Notes under the pieces: model-generated
What the model saw: the letters and a program-made list of their open reading frames with translations, nothing else
Database searches by the model: none
What the model was told of the DNA's origin: nothing
Shown here: positions 17,372 through 23,988 of the stretch, one piece after another
How the letters are laid out: the number at the start of each line of letters is the position of its first letter
Position numbering within the stretch: the stretch's first letter is position 1
Position numbers and translations under genes: made by a program
Assembly (NCBI GenBank): GCA_937876355.1
Contig: CALFHN010000057.1
Span: forward strand, 1 to 43,400
Source: an uncultured Bacteroidota bacterium
GTDB lineage: Bacteria; Bacteroidota; Rhodothermia; Rhodothermales; UBA10348
Reading direction: 5' to 3'
Length of the DNA stretch: 43,400 bases

Positions 17372-18355
17372 TCAGCTCAGTATCTGGATTAGACCGAGCA
17401 ATTCGTAACTAATGCTTTTTTTGCGGCTCCAAACATTGCGAGAAGGGGTCAACACAATTTCGTTATTTACGATTCCTACCATTACGTTAGCGTGTCCGGC
17501 CATCATCGCATCTACTGCAGCAACTCCTAAACGACTCGCCAATACGCGATCGCGTGCCGATGGAGCCCCTCCCCTCTGAGTATGGCCAAGAATACAAACC
17601 CGCAGGTCAATATTTTCAAACGCGGAATCTGCTTTCAGTACATTAGCAATTTGAGTTGCTCCCCCAGTGTCATCTCCTTCCGCCACAATGACAATGGAAG
17701 AACGATGCTGCGAGGACATCAATGTGTAAATATGGTGCTTGGCTTCATCCAAGTCAGTAAGCGATTCCGGAATCATCACCATCTCGGCCCCGCCGCCAAT
17801 TCCACAATGTAGTGCGATAAATCCCGTATCGCGTCCCATCACTTCCACCAAAAACAACCGGTCATGTGCGTCTGCCGTATCTCGAATCTTGTCAATATTT
17901 TCAATGGCAGTATTTAGAGCCGTGTCAAATCCAATCGTCTCGTCGGTGCCGAACAAATCATTATCAATCGTTCCAGGACAACCGACCAAGGGAATCTGAT
18001 ACTCGTCATAAAACACGGATGCGCCCGCTAATGTACCGTCTCCTCCTATTGCGATGAGGCCATGGATGCCGGCGTCCTTAAGATGCGCTGCTGCCTTCGC
18101 CCGCCCTTCTACTGTTCGGAATGCCTTCGACCTTGCACTTTTTAATATGGTCCCTCCTTTTTGAACGATGTTGGAAACGGACTTTGCATCCATATCAACA
18201 AAATCGCCTTCAATCATGCCTTGGTATCCACGTCGAATACCCACCACATCAAGACCTATGGAAACAGATTTACGAACGACTGCTCTTAAACAGGCGTTCA
18301 TTCCCGGCGCGTCTCCGCCAGAGGTAAACACTCCAATTTTCTGAATTACGTCCAT
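17372..18355 (-). CDS. pfkA: ATP-dependent 6-phosphofructokinase
   Basis: 327 residues from the ATG at 18353-18355; the frame extends to a TTG at 18376, but the ATG gives the standard MDVIQKIGVFTSGGDAPGMNA opening. It commits fructose 6-phosphate to glycolysis. Active-site features: GGDGT near residue 104, whose Gly in place of Asp indicates ATP rather than pyrophosphate as donor; PGTIDNDLFGTDETIGFDTA with the catalytic Asp; EVMGRDTGFIA; and a late HTQRGGAPSARDR for substrate and effector contacts. It precedes ubiE/menG by 27 bases. The ~190-base upstream gap has no gene. Confidence 0.96.
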   Translation of the reverse strand: MDVIQKIGVFTSGGDAPGMNACLRAVVRKSVSIGLDVVGIRRGYQGMIEGDFVDMDAKSVSNIVQKGGTILKSARSKAFRTVEGRAKAAAHLKDAGIHGLIAIGGDGTLAGASVFYDEYQIPLVGCPGTIDNDLFGTDETIGFDTALNTAIENIDKIRDTADAHDRLFLVEVMGRDTGFIALHCGIGGGAEMVMIPESLTDLDEAKHHIYTLMSSQHRSSIVIVAEGDDTGGATQIANVLKADSAFENIDLRVCILGHTQRGGAPSARDRVLASRLGVAAVDAMMAGHANVMVGIVNNEIVLTPSRNVWSRKKSISYELLGLIQILS

Positions 18356-18546
18356 AGGGAAATTAAATTGAATCAATTAATGTGAATGCATGGGTTTTGG
18401 CAACGTTCTCTGTATCGGTTGAAATTACTACGAAAGACGATGAACATTGTCATTTACCTGGCACAATTTGGGTCTTAACGTAGATGATCGCTTTGATGTA
18501 TCTTAGAGTACATTCTATTGTTTTCTGAATTTGACTTTTCTTTCTC

Positions 18547-19065
18547 TTGTCAAAAGCGCGTGACCATATTCCTGCTCCTTTTCGCGTCCATGTAAATGGT
18601 GGGACGCCCGTTGATCTAGACCCTGTGCACCTAAGTGAGCAAGGAATTCGTTTGGACCATGTACGCGGGAATCAATACGTTCTGCATTCAGGAGGAAAAA
18701 CAACTCCCTTAGTTATCGAAGCTGAAGATCGAAAAAACATAAAACTGTCCGCTAGGAATCAGACGTTTGCTGCAGTTGTGCTCGATCATCGCGAACAACT
18801 GCTGACCCAATTGGGATGGGATGAAGCCGAAGCTGGATTACCATCGGAATTGATTTCGCCCATGCCAGGACTAGTAATTTCTATCTCGGTTGAGGTAGGC
18901 GACGTCGTGTCATCAGGAGCGAGCCTCCTGATATTAGAAGCCATGAAGATGGAAAACGAGATTAAATCGCCTTCGAATTGTGTAATTGCCGCGATTCGGA
19001 TTCAGCCGGGCGATGCAGTCCAAAAAGGACAAGTTCTACTAGAATTCGGACAAGTTGCATCGTGA
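18547..19065 (+). CDS. Biotin carboxyl carrier (biotinyl-lipoyl domain) protein
   Basis: 172 residues; TTG at 18547 is the only start after an in-frame stop at 18532. The C-terminal ~70 residues form a biotinyl domain with the canonical EAMKMEN motif, Lys134 being the biotinylation site, framed by ISPMPGLV before and a VQKGQVL strand after. The N-terminal ~95 residues resemble the linker of acyl-CoA (propionyl/methylmalonyl-type) carboxylase carriers rather than AccB. No biotin carboxylase or carboxyltransferase is in the window, so its partners are elsewhere. The stop (TGA) overlaps the GTG of the next gene, so translation is coupled. Confidence 0.88.
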   Translation: MSKARDHIPAPFRVHVNGGTPVDLDPVHLSEQGIRLDHVRGNQYVLHSGGKTTPLVIEAEDRKNIKLSARNQTFAAVVLDHREQLLTQLGWDEAEAGLPSELISPMPGLVISISVEVGDVVSSGASLLILEAMKMENEIKSPSNCVIAAIRIQPGDAVQKGQVLLEFGQVAS

Positions 19066-20075
19066 AAGTATTTTTAACTGGCGCTACCGGATTTTTGGGC
19101 TCGGTGCTCGCTCGTCAACTGGTGACCCTTGGCCACGAAGTTCGTGCAATTCGGCGGTCAAGTTCGAGTTCGAGTTCTAGTTCTAGTTCTAGTTCAAGAC
19201 TTGCCGCTAATAATGCTGCTTTTTCAGGTGTCGATTGGCTAATCGGCGATGTATTGGACTACGATTCCCTTCTCGCAGGAATGAAGGGCGTTGAAGGAGT
19301 ATTTCATTGCGCAGCCTATTTAGGATATCAGGGAAAACAATCTGAAGACCAGCTCATGTCGGTCAACGTCCAGGGCACTGCCAACGTCGTGAATGCTGCC
19401 ATTGAAGCCGATATAAAGCGCTTGGTCCATGTTTCAAGTATTGCTGCCCTTGGCAGATCGGAAACCCAAATTGGTGAGAAGAACGAATCGTCGGAATGGA
19501 AGCGGTCGAAGCTAAATACCGTTTATGCCACTTCAAAACACATGGCTGAAATGGAGGTCTATCGTGGGATCGCCGAGGGCCTAGATGCCGTTATTGTCAA
19601 CCCCTCGCTAATCATGGGTCCTGGCAAAAAAGGCGAAAACACGATGCAAATAGCCGAAAAACTTGCGGCGAAATCTATTTTGTTTCTTCCACAAGGCGGA
19701 ACGAATGTGGTGGACGTTGAGGATGTTGCGACCGGAATAGTCGCCGCGTTTGAGAAAGGGACCTGCGGTGAACGTTACATTTTGGCAGGCCATAATTTGA
19801 CTTGGAGAGAGATCCTTACAACGTTGTCAATTGCACTATCAGTTAAGCCGCCTGCTAGACAAATTGGGAAAAATACATTTGTCATGCTGGCATCTCTGCT
19901 GGAATGGTCTGCCAAAATTACCCGAACAGAACCTGCCTTGACTCGTGAGACGGCCCAAGTAGCATCTTTAGTTTCGTATTACGACAACACCAAAGCAGTC
20001 CGTATCCTTGAGTGTTCGTACCGTCCGTTTTCGGAAACCGCACGTCGAATTGCTGAAGCGGTAGATATCTCATGA
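19062..20075 (+). CDS. NAD-dependent epimerase/dehydratase (extended SDR) with poly-Ser insert
   Basis: 337 residues from the GTG at 19062, which overlaps the preceding TGA; the frame is open further upstream, but that part lies inside the carrier gene. TGATGFLGS is the N-terminal dinucleotide-binding motif, followed by a HVSSIAALG strand and the catalytic YATSK (Tyr-x3-Lys), then VNPSLIMGPG. This is the dihydroflavonol-reductase/3beta-HSD-like branch of extended SDRs; substrate unknown. A run of 13 serines (bases 19158-19196) follows RAIRR in the loop after the second beta strand, where the cofactor ribose is normally recognised. Its stop overlaps the next ATG (ATGA). Confidence 0.9.
   Translation: MKVFLTGATGFLGSVLARQLVTLGHEVRAIRRSSSSSSSSSSSSSRLAANNAAFSGVDWLIGDVLDYDSLLAGMKGVEGVFHCAAYLGYQGKQSEDQLMSVNVQGTANVVNAAIEADIKRLVHVSSIAALGRSETQIGEKNESSEWKRSKLNTVYATSKHMAEMEVYRGIAEGLDAVIVNPSLIMGPGKKGENTMQIAEKLAAKSILFLPQGGTNVVDVEDVATGIVAAFEKGTCGERYILAGHNLTWREILTTLSIALSVKPPARQIGKNTFVMLASLLEWSAKITRTEPALTRETAQVASLVSYYDNTKAVRILECSYRPFSETARRIAEAVDIS
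19158..19196 (+). repeat. Hexanucleotide (AGTTCN) repeat encoding poly-Ser
   Basis: Six contiguous AGT-TCN units after an initial TCA make 13 Ser codons in the epimerase gene. The unit is six bases, so copy-number changes would keep the frame and only lengthen or shorten the serine run. Confidence 0.95.
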
Positions 20076-20890
20076 TTCACTCCAAACATGTTCTATTGGT
20101 ATTGTTGATTGTCTGTGGATGTGGTTCTAATAAGCCCGAGCAAACCACTTCTAGAACCATCATTACAACACTGCCCGTTTTGGGGCTGATAATCAATCCT
20201 GTAGCTGCAAATTTTGAAGTTCAGGTACTACTAAAAGAAGGCCAATCACCACACGGATTCCAGGTATCGCCCTCCCAAGCACAACTGCTGAACGACTCCC
20301 CCCTTCTGGTATATGCTCATTCTGACCTTGACGGCTGGGCTGCTAGTCTAGCGGCGCATGACACGCTACCCTTATGGAATGGAGACCGTGATTTGGATGT
20401 TCATTATTGGACGGACCCAGTGGCCGTACTGGATGCACTTCGAACCCTGACGGACTCCTTGTGCCTCCTTCAGAAAGACACTTGCCCGGTTTTTCGACGA
20501 AAAGCTACTGCCTTTTCCGTTCGAATTGACTCTGTTTCAATTTTAATAGCCAAACGACTAGAGGCGGTACAAAACGAATGTGTTGTAGTGGCTCACCCGT
20601 TTATGACGCAATTTTTAGACAGATTTAAGATTCGTTCGGTTGGCCCACTCCAGCCACTTCCTGGACACGATGCGTCTCCTCGAACCCTTAGTATGATGAT
20701 GGACCAAGCCACACAGTTGGGATGCCAAACGTTATTGGTTCAAACAGCCGTCGATAATAGGGCAATGTATGCTGTGGCTCGCGATTTAGGGATAAAAGTT
20801 GTGGAAGTTGACCCCTTGGGTACCCACCAACTATCCTATGAATCGTATCTTGAGTCGTTAGTTGCAGCACTTCTACCCGGTTCGGAATGA
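20072..20890 (+). CDS. Metal ABC transporter substrate-binding lipoprotein (ZnuA/TroA-like)
   Basis: 272 residues with a short lipoprotein signal (LLVLLIVCGCGS; likely lipidated Cys17). Cluster A-I metal-binding fold with ligands readable by family pattern: His61 in QSPHGFQ, His111 in DVHYWTDP, His175 in VVVAHPF and Asp247 in EVDPLG. The three-His-plus-acid set fits zinc or manganese uptake. The His/Asp-rich loop that marks many ZnuA proteins is absent. The start overlaps the epimerase stop, and the stop overlaps the ATPase start (ATGA), so it is translationally linked on both sides. Confidence 0.9.
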   Translation: MIHSKHVLLVLLIVCGCGSNKPEQTTSRTIITTLPVLGLIINPVAANFEVQVLLKEGQSPHGFQVSPSQAQLLNDSPLLVYAHSDLDGWAASLAAHDTLPLWNGDRDLDVHYWTDPVAVLDALRTLTDSLCLLQKDTCPVFRRKATAFSVRIDSVSILIAKRLEAVQNECVVVAHPFMTQFLDRFKIRSVGPLQPLPGHDASPRTLSMMMDQATQLGCQTLLVQTAVDNRAMYAVARDLGIKVVEVDPLGTHQLSYESYLESLVAALLPGSE

Positions 20891-21612
20891 TTTCAATTCA
20901 TGACCTATCTGTTCAAGTTGGCGATAAATTGATCCTGAAAGCGGTTGATTTTTCGCTACCCTCGAATGGGTTTATGGCAGTTTTAGGGCCAAACGGTGGC
21001 GGAAAATCAACATTGATTAGATGTATCCTCAAACTTCAGGAGTATAGCGGTAGCATTGAATTAGATTCTGAACACTCCTCTAGAATTGGGTATGTCCCTC
21101 AGATTAAGACGCTGGACCGCTCTTTTCCAGCGCGCGCGGATGAGCTCGTTGCCACCGCACTGAAGAGAAAATGGCCTTGGTCAATGAATAGCGAGTGCAA
21201 GGAAATTGTGGATGATGCACTTGATAAGGTTGGTGCAGGTCACCTTGGGCATCAACAAATTCGCAATCTTTCTGGCGGAGAGTTGCAGCGAGTATACCTG
21301 GCTAGGGCAGTTATCGGCAATCCTAAGCTGCTAATCCTCGATGAACCCTCGGCCGGTGTCGATCAAGCCGGAGCGGCTGATCTTTTGGAGATCGTTGAAA
21401 ACTACCGCCGAAGCGCCGGCGCAATGGTTATCATGATTACCCATGACTGGGAAGTCGCGTTTCATCATGCCACTCATGTGCTGGTCCTCAAAACACATCA
21501 AGTCGCCTTCGGCAAGGCTGACGAAGCTCTAACTGAAAAAGCGATTCGAGAAGCTTTTGGACACGTAGGACACTCCCATGGTGTGCTCAGCGGAGGTCAT
21601 CCTGATGGTTGA
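20887..21612 (+). CDS. Metal ABC transporter ATP-binding protein (ZnuC/MntB-like)
   Basis: 241 residues, complete ABC ATPase: Walker A GPNGGGKST near residue 34, Q-loop in YVPQ, signature LSGGELQRV near residue 127, Walker B LLILDEPSAGVD and switch His in MITHDWE. FPARADELV after the Q-loop is typical of the Zn/Mn importer ATPases. The C-terminal end contains HVGHSHGVLSGGH, a His-containing tail also seen in some zinc transporters. It energises import with the binding protein upstream and the permease downstream. Confidence 0.94.
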   Translation: MISIHDLSVQVGDKLILKAVDFSLPSNGFMAVLGPNGGGKSTLIRCILKLQEYSGSIELDSEHSSRIGYVPQIKTLDRSFPARADELVATALKRKWPWSMNSECKEIVDDALDKVGAGHLGHQQIRNLSGGELQRVYLARAVIGNPKLLILDEPSAGVDQAGAADLLEIVENYRRSAGAMVIMITHDWEVAFHHATHVLVLKTHQVAFGKADEALTEKAIREAFGHVGHSHGVLSGGHPDG

Positions 21613-22411
21613 TTTTATGGCCTATCCGTTTATGCAACGAGCTTTAGTGGCCGGTCTGCTGCTCAGCGCTCTGTCGGGTTATTATGGCGTATTTTTAGTC
21701 CAACGAAAGCTCAGTTTTTTGGGTGCCGGCCTAGGACACGCTGCTTTTGGAGGCATTGCTCTGGGGCTGCTCCTCGGGATTCAGCCTTTGTGGATTGCAC
21801 TTCCTTTCACCGTTGTAGTTGCAGCCGGTATTTCTTGGGTTAAAAGTCACACCAAACTTTCGGGCGACACGGCCATCGGTATTTTTTTCAGTGTTTCAGT
21901 GGCCCTTGGGATCCTCTTCCTTTCGTTGAAATCCGGACAACAAGTTGATGCTTTTTCGTACTTGTTTGGCTCCATACTGTCGGTTGGAAACACAGATGTT
22001 TGGATCAGTGCTTGCCTTGCATTGGTTGGAATCGTAACACTGAAAACTCATTGGGCCGCTTGGGCTTATGCCAGTTTTGATGAAGAAGCGGCTCGCATCG
22101 AAGGGTTGTCCGTGCGTGGTCATGATACGCTCTTAACCGTACTTATCGCCATAACCATAGTGCTTTCCGTCAAAATCGTTGGAATCCTTTTAGTAGCTGC
22201 TTGGATGGTAATTCCTGCGGCGGCTGGAAGGTTGTTGGCGCCAACGTTCAAAGCAATGACCCTCAGCGCCATCGCGTTTTCCGCATTTTCGGCTGTACTT
22301 GGGCTGTACCTTTCGTATCTGTTGGATTTACCTTCGGGTGCAGTGATTGTCTTAGTACAATCCGCCTTGTTTATTTTTGCTGTTGTTCTTCAGCGTTCAT
22401 GGTCTAAGTAG
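21605..22411 (+). CDS. Metal ABC transporter permease (ZnuB/TroC-like)
   Basis: 268 residues from the ATG at 21605, overlapping the ATPase stop by 8 bases; an ATG at 21578 is in frame but would overlap by 35. ABC-3 family membrane protein with seven or eight hydrophobic segments. A GAGLGHAAFGGIALG cytoplasmic loop matches the ATPase-contact motif of this family, and a late SVKIVGILLVAAWMVIPAAAGRL helix pair is also diagnostic. Completes the metal importer. Convergent with def, 16 bases apart. Confidence 0.93.
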   Translation: MVDFMAYPFMQRALVAGLLLSALSGYYGVFLVQRKLSFLGAGLGHAAFGGIALGLLLGIQPLWIALPFTVVVAAGISWVKSHTKLSGDTAIGIFFSVSVALGILFLSLKSGQQVDAFSYLFGSILSVGNTDVWISACLALVGIVTLKTHWAAWAYASFDEEAARIEGLSVRGHDTLLTVLIAITIVLSVKIVGILLVAAWMVIPAAAGRLLAPTFKAMTLSAIAFSAFSAVLGLYLSYLLDLPSGAVIVLVQSALFIFAVVLQRSWSK

Positions 22412-22427
22412 TTCACCAGGAGGAGTC

Positions 22428-23060
22428 TCACAGGGGTCCTTTTGAAGAATCGTCACTCTGTTCGTCGTCTTCAAATTCTGGTAAAATCACCCCGCGTTCT
22501 TCCGTGTAGACGGGATATTCCGCCTCTGTATATCCTGCAATAATCTCATTTAGCCTTCTTTTAAGAAGCCTGCGTTTGAATGCGGTAAGGTGGTCCAAAA
22601 ATAAAATTCCTTCTATATGATCATACTCATGCTGAATTACTCGAGCAAGGATCCCATCAAAAGATTTAGTGTGAGATTGAAAGTCATAATCCAGATAGGA
22701 GATCGTGATCTGATCCATCCTAACGACAATTTCCTGAATATCAGGAATAGATAAACATCCCTCCTCAAATTCATCCTCTTCGCCAAACTCTGAATCCATT
22801 ACAGGATTAATAAAAATCATGGGCTGGGGCGGCATTTCACCCCCGTTTTCTTCGATATCATCCTTCATTGAGGATACATCAACTACAAAAAGTCGCTCAG
22901 ATCGCCCAATTTGAGGGGCGGCTAAGCCAATTCCCCGTGCGCCTCGCATGGTTTCCAACATATCAGAAATCAACACCCGCAGCGATGGAGAATCTCCATC
23001 AACAGGAACGGTAGGATTTCGGAGGACCTGTGATCCCAATAAATAAATCGGCTGAATCAT
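22428..23060 (-). CDS. def: Peptide deformylase
   Basis: 210 residues. Metal-dependent removal of the N-formyl group from new proteins. All three motifs are present: GIGLAAPQIG (about 42-51), EEGCLSIP with the Cys ligand (about 98-105), and QHEYDHIEG with the two His ligands and catalytic Glu (about 141-149). The C-terminus carries an acidic tail (EFEDDEQSDDSS). Its ATG overlaps the ruvX stop by one base (TAATG), so the two are translationally coupled. Confidence 0.96.
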   Translation of the reverse strand: MIQPIYLLGSQVLRNPTVPVDGDSPSLRVLISDMLETMRGARGIGLAAPQIGRSERLFVVDVSSMKDDIEENGGEMPPQPMIFINPVMDSEFGEEDEFEEGCLSIPDIQEIVVRMDQITISYLDYDFQSHTKSFDGILARVIQHEYDHIEGILFLDHLTAFKRRLLKRRLNEIIAGYTEAEYPVYTEERGVILPEFEDDEQSDDSSKGPL

Positions 23061-23494
23061 TATGACGGTAATGTGGAATCAGTGTCTTCCAAGTACTCTT
23101 GTAAAATTATTCCGGCTGCGGCCGTATCGATTCGAGCTCGACCGGTTTTCTTAAGAGAAGGTCGGGCGCCTTCCTTGATCATTTCCTTTGCACTCTGAGT
23201 GGTATATCGCTCATCTTGAAGTATGATTTCGGCCTTCTTAAATCGTTTTTTTAGACGATTCACATACTGTTGGACCCTAACGGTGGCCGGACCAGCCTTT
23301 CCATCCTCTTCTAAGGGCCACCCGATCACGATAGATGATATCCAATTTTCGGCATTTATTCGATCCAATATAAGCAAGGCTTCGTCTTGAGAGTAGGTAC
23401 CAACAGGCTGTGAAAACATACGAAAAGGGTCTGCAATCGCAATTCCGACCCGTTTTGTTCCATAATCGATTCCAACCAATCTACCTCGCATCAT
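23060..23494 (-). CDS. ruvX: Putative pre-16S rRNA nuclease / Holliday junction resolvase-like RuvX (YqgF)
   Basis: 144 residues, RNase H-like fold. VGIDYGTKRVGIAIAD carries the first catalytic Asp, VIGWPLEEDGKAG the middle motif, QDERYTTQSA the second acid, and ARIDTAAAGIILQEYL the last Asp. The family trims the 16S rRNA 5' end; a recombination role was once proposed. It has the clearest Shine-Dalgarno I saw in the window (AGAGGTGAT, five bases before ATG), and this is held in a hairpin. It lies 29 bases after the HU-family gene and overlaps def. Confidence 0.93.
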   Translation of the reverse strand: MMRGRLVGIDYGTKRVGIAIADPFRMFSQPVGTYSQDEALLILDRINAENWISSIVIGWPLEEDGKAGPATVRVQQYVNRLKKRFKKAEIILQDERYTTQSAKEMIKEGARPSLKKTGRARIDTAAAGIILQEYLEDTDSTLPS

Positions 23495-23497
23495 ATT

Positions 23498-23513
23498 ATC
23501 ACCTCTTAGGTGA
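23498..23513 (-). promoter_or_regulatory. ruvX Shine-Dalgarno sequestered in a hairpin
   Basis: On the minus strand, UCACCU (23513-23508) pairs with AGGUGA (23504-23499) across the loop AAG. This buries the Shine-Dalgarno AGAGGUGAU (23506-23498) of ruvX. The hairpin fills most of the 29-base hup-ruvX gap, so a ribosome finishing hup could open it (translational coupling, inferred). The same Shine-Dalgarno is also complementary over 11 bases to the hup leader at 23925-23935. Confidence 0.6.
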
Positions 23514-23523
23514 ATCTAAGCCA

Positions 23524-23907
23524 TCAGGCAGAAAGGACTAAATCACTTTCCGCAACCTGAGCATCCGCGTTGTTAGCAGGCATTCCTGAATCACTTAAAG
23601 GTTGTTGAAGCACGGCTTTGATCCGTTTGCTAGGCTTGAAATGTGTCTTCCTTCGGCTTGGAATAAAAACTGTTTCATTTGTTTTTGGGTTTCGAGCCTT
23701 AGGCTTCGCCCTGGTTTTTTTCACCTCAAAAACGCCAAAATTTCGCAATTCAATTCTAACTTCTGGAGAAGCTTCCATCATAAGGTCCCCAATTGTACCT
23801 ATTACCGACGCTACCCAGGGTTCACATTTGTAAATAGGCTCATTAACCAATTCTGAAACGCGGCGAGCTACATCTTTTTTAGTTAAAGTCTTAGGTCGAT
23901 TGGACAT
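23524..23907 (-). CDS. HU/IHF family DNA-binding protein
   Basis: 127 residues from the ATG at 23905-23907 (a TTG five codons upstream is in frame). The HU core spans residues ~6-100: LTKKDVARRVSELV helix, an IELRNFGVFEVKKTRA strand, and the DNA-binding arm ARNPKTNETVFIPSRRKTHFKPSKR. The arm has the Asn-Pro (NP) intercalating site. The arm and length are closer to IHF/Bacteroidota HU variants than to E. coli HU, and an Ala/Asp-rich acidic tail of ~25 residues follows. It probably bends DNA in nucleoid organisation. It lies between rel/spoT and ruvX on one strand. Confidence 0.92.
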   Translation of the reverse strand: MSNRPKTLTKKDVARRVSELVNEPIYKCEPWVASVIGTIGDLMMEASPEVRIELRNFGVFEVKKTRAKPKARNPKTNETVFIPSRRKTHFKPSKRIKAVLQQPLSDSGMPANNADAQVAESDLVLSA

Positions 23908-23924
23908 TTTTTTATTAAACAAAG

Positions 23925-23935
23925 AGAGGTGATAA
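23925..23935 (-). promoter_or_regulatory. hup leader element complementary to the ruvX Shine-Dalgarno
   Basis: The minus-strand RNA reads UUAUCACCUCU, 17 bases before the HU-family start codon. It is the exact complement of AGAGGUGAUAA (23506-23496), the ruvX Shine-Dalgarno region downstream in the same presumed transcript, and also resembles the 16S anti-Shine-Dalgarno. A functional interaction is inference. Confidence 0.4.
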
Positions 23936-23988
23936 CTTGGCGCGTCAAATAACGGTTTACTTGCTCCAAAGTCAACTATTTCAGAAAC

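Noticed and set aside
18978-19061. Longer N-terminus for the epimerase (frame open to 18978)
   Set aside because: The extra residues are Cys/Arg/Ser-rich and lie inside the biotin carrier gene. The GTG at 19062 gives the standard TGATGFLG opening and a TGA overlap.
19158-19196. On/off phase variation of the epimerase
   Set aside because: The repeat unit is six bases, so slippage keeps the frame; only the length of the serine run would change.
23496-23935. Inverted repeats around the HU-family gene as mobile-element ends
   Set aside because: Only 11 bases long, no transposase between them, and one copy is a ribosome-binding site; RNA pairing is a better explanation.
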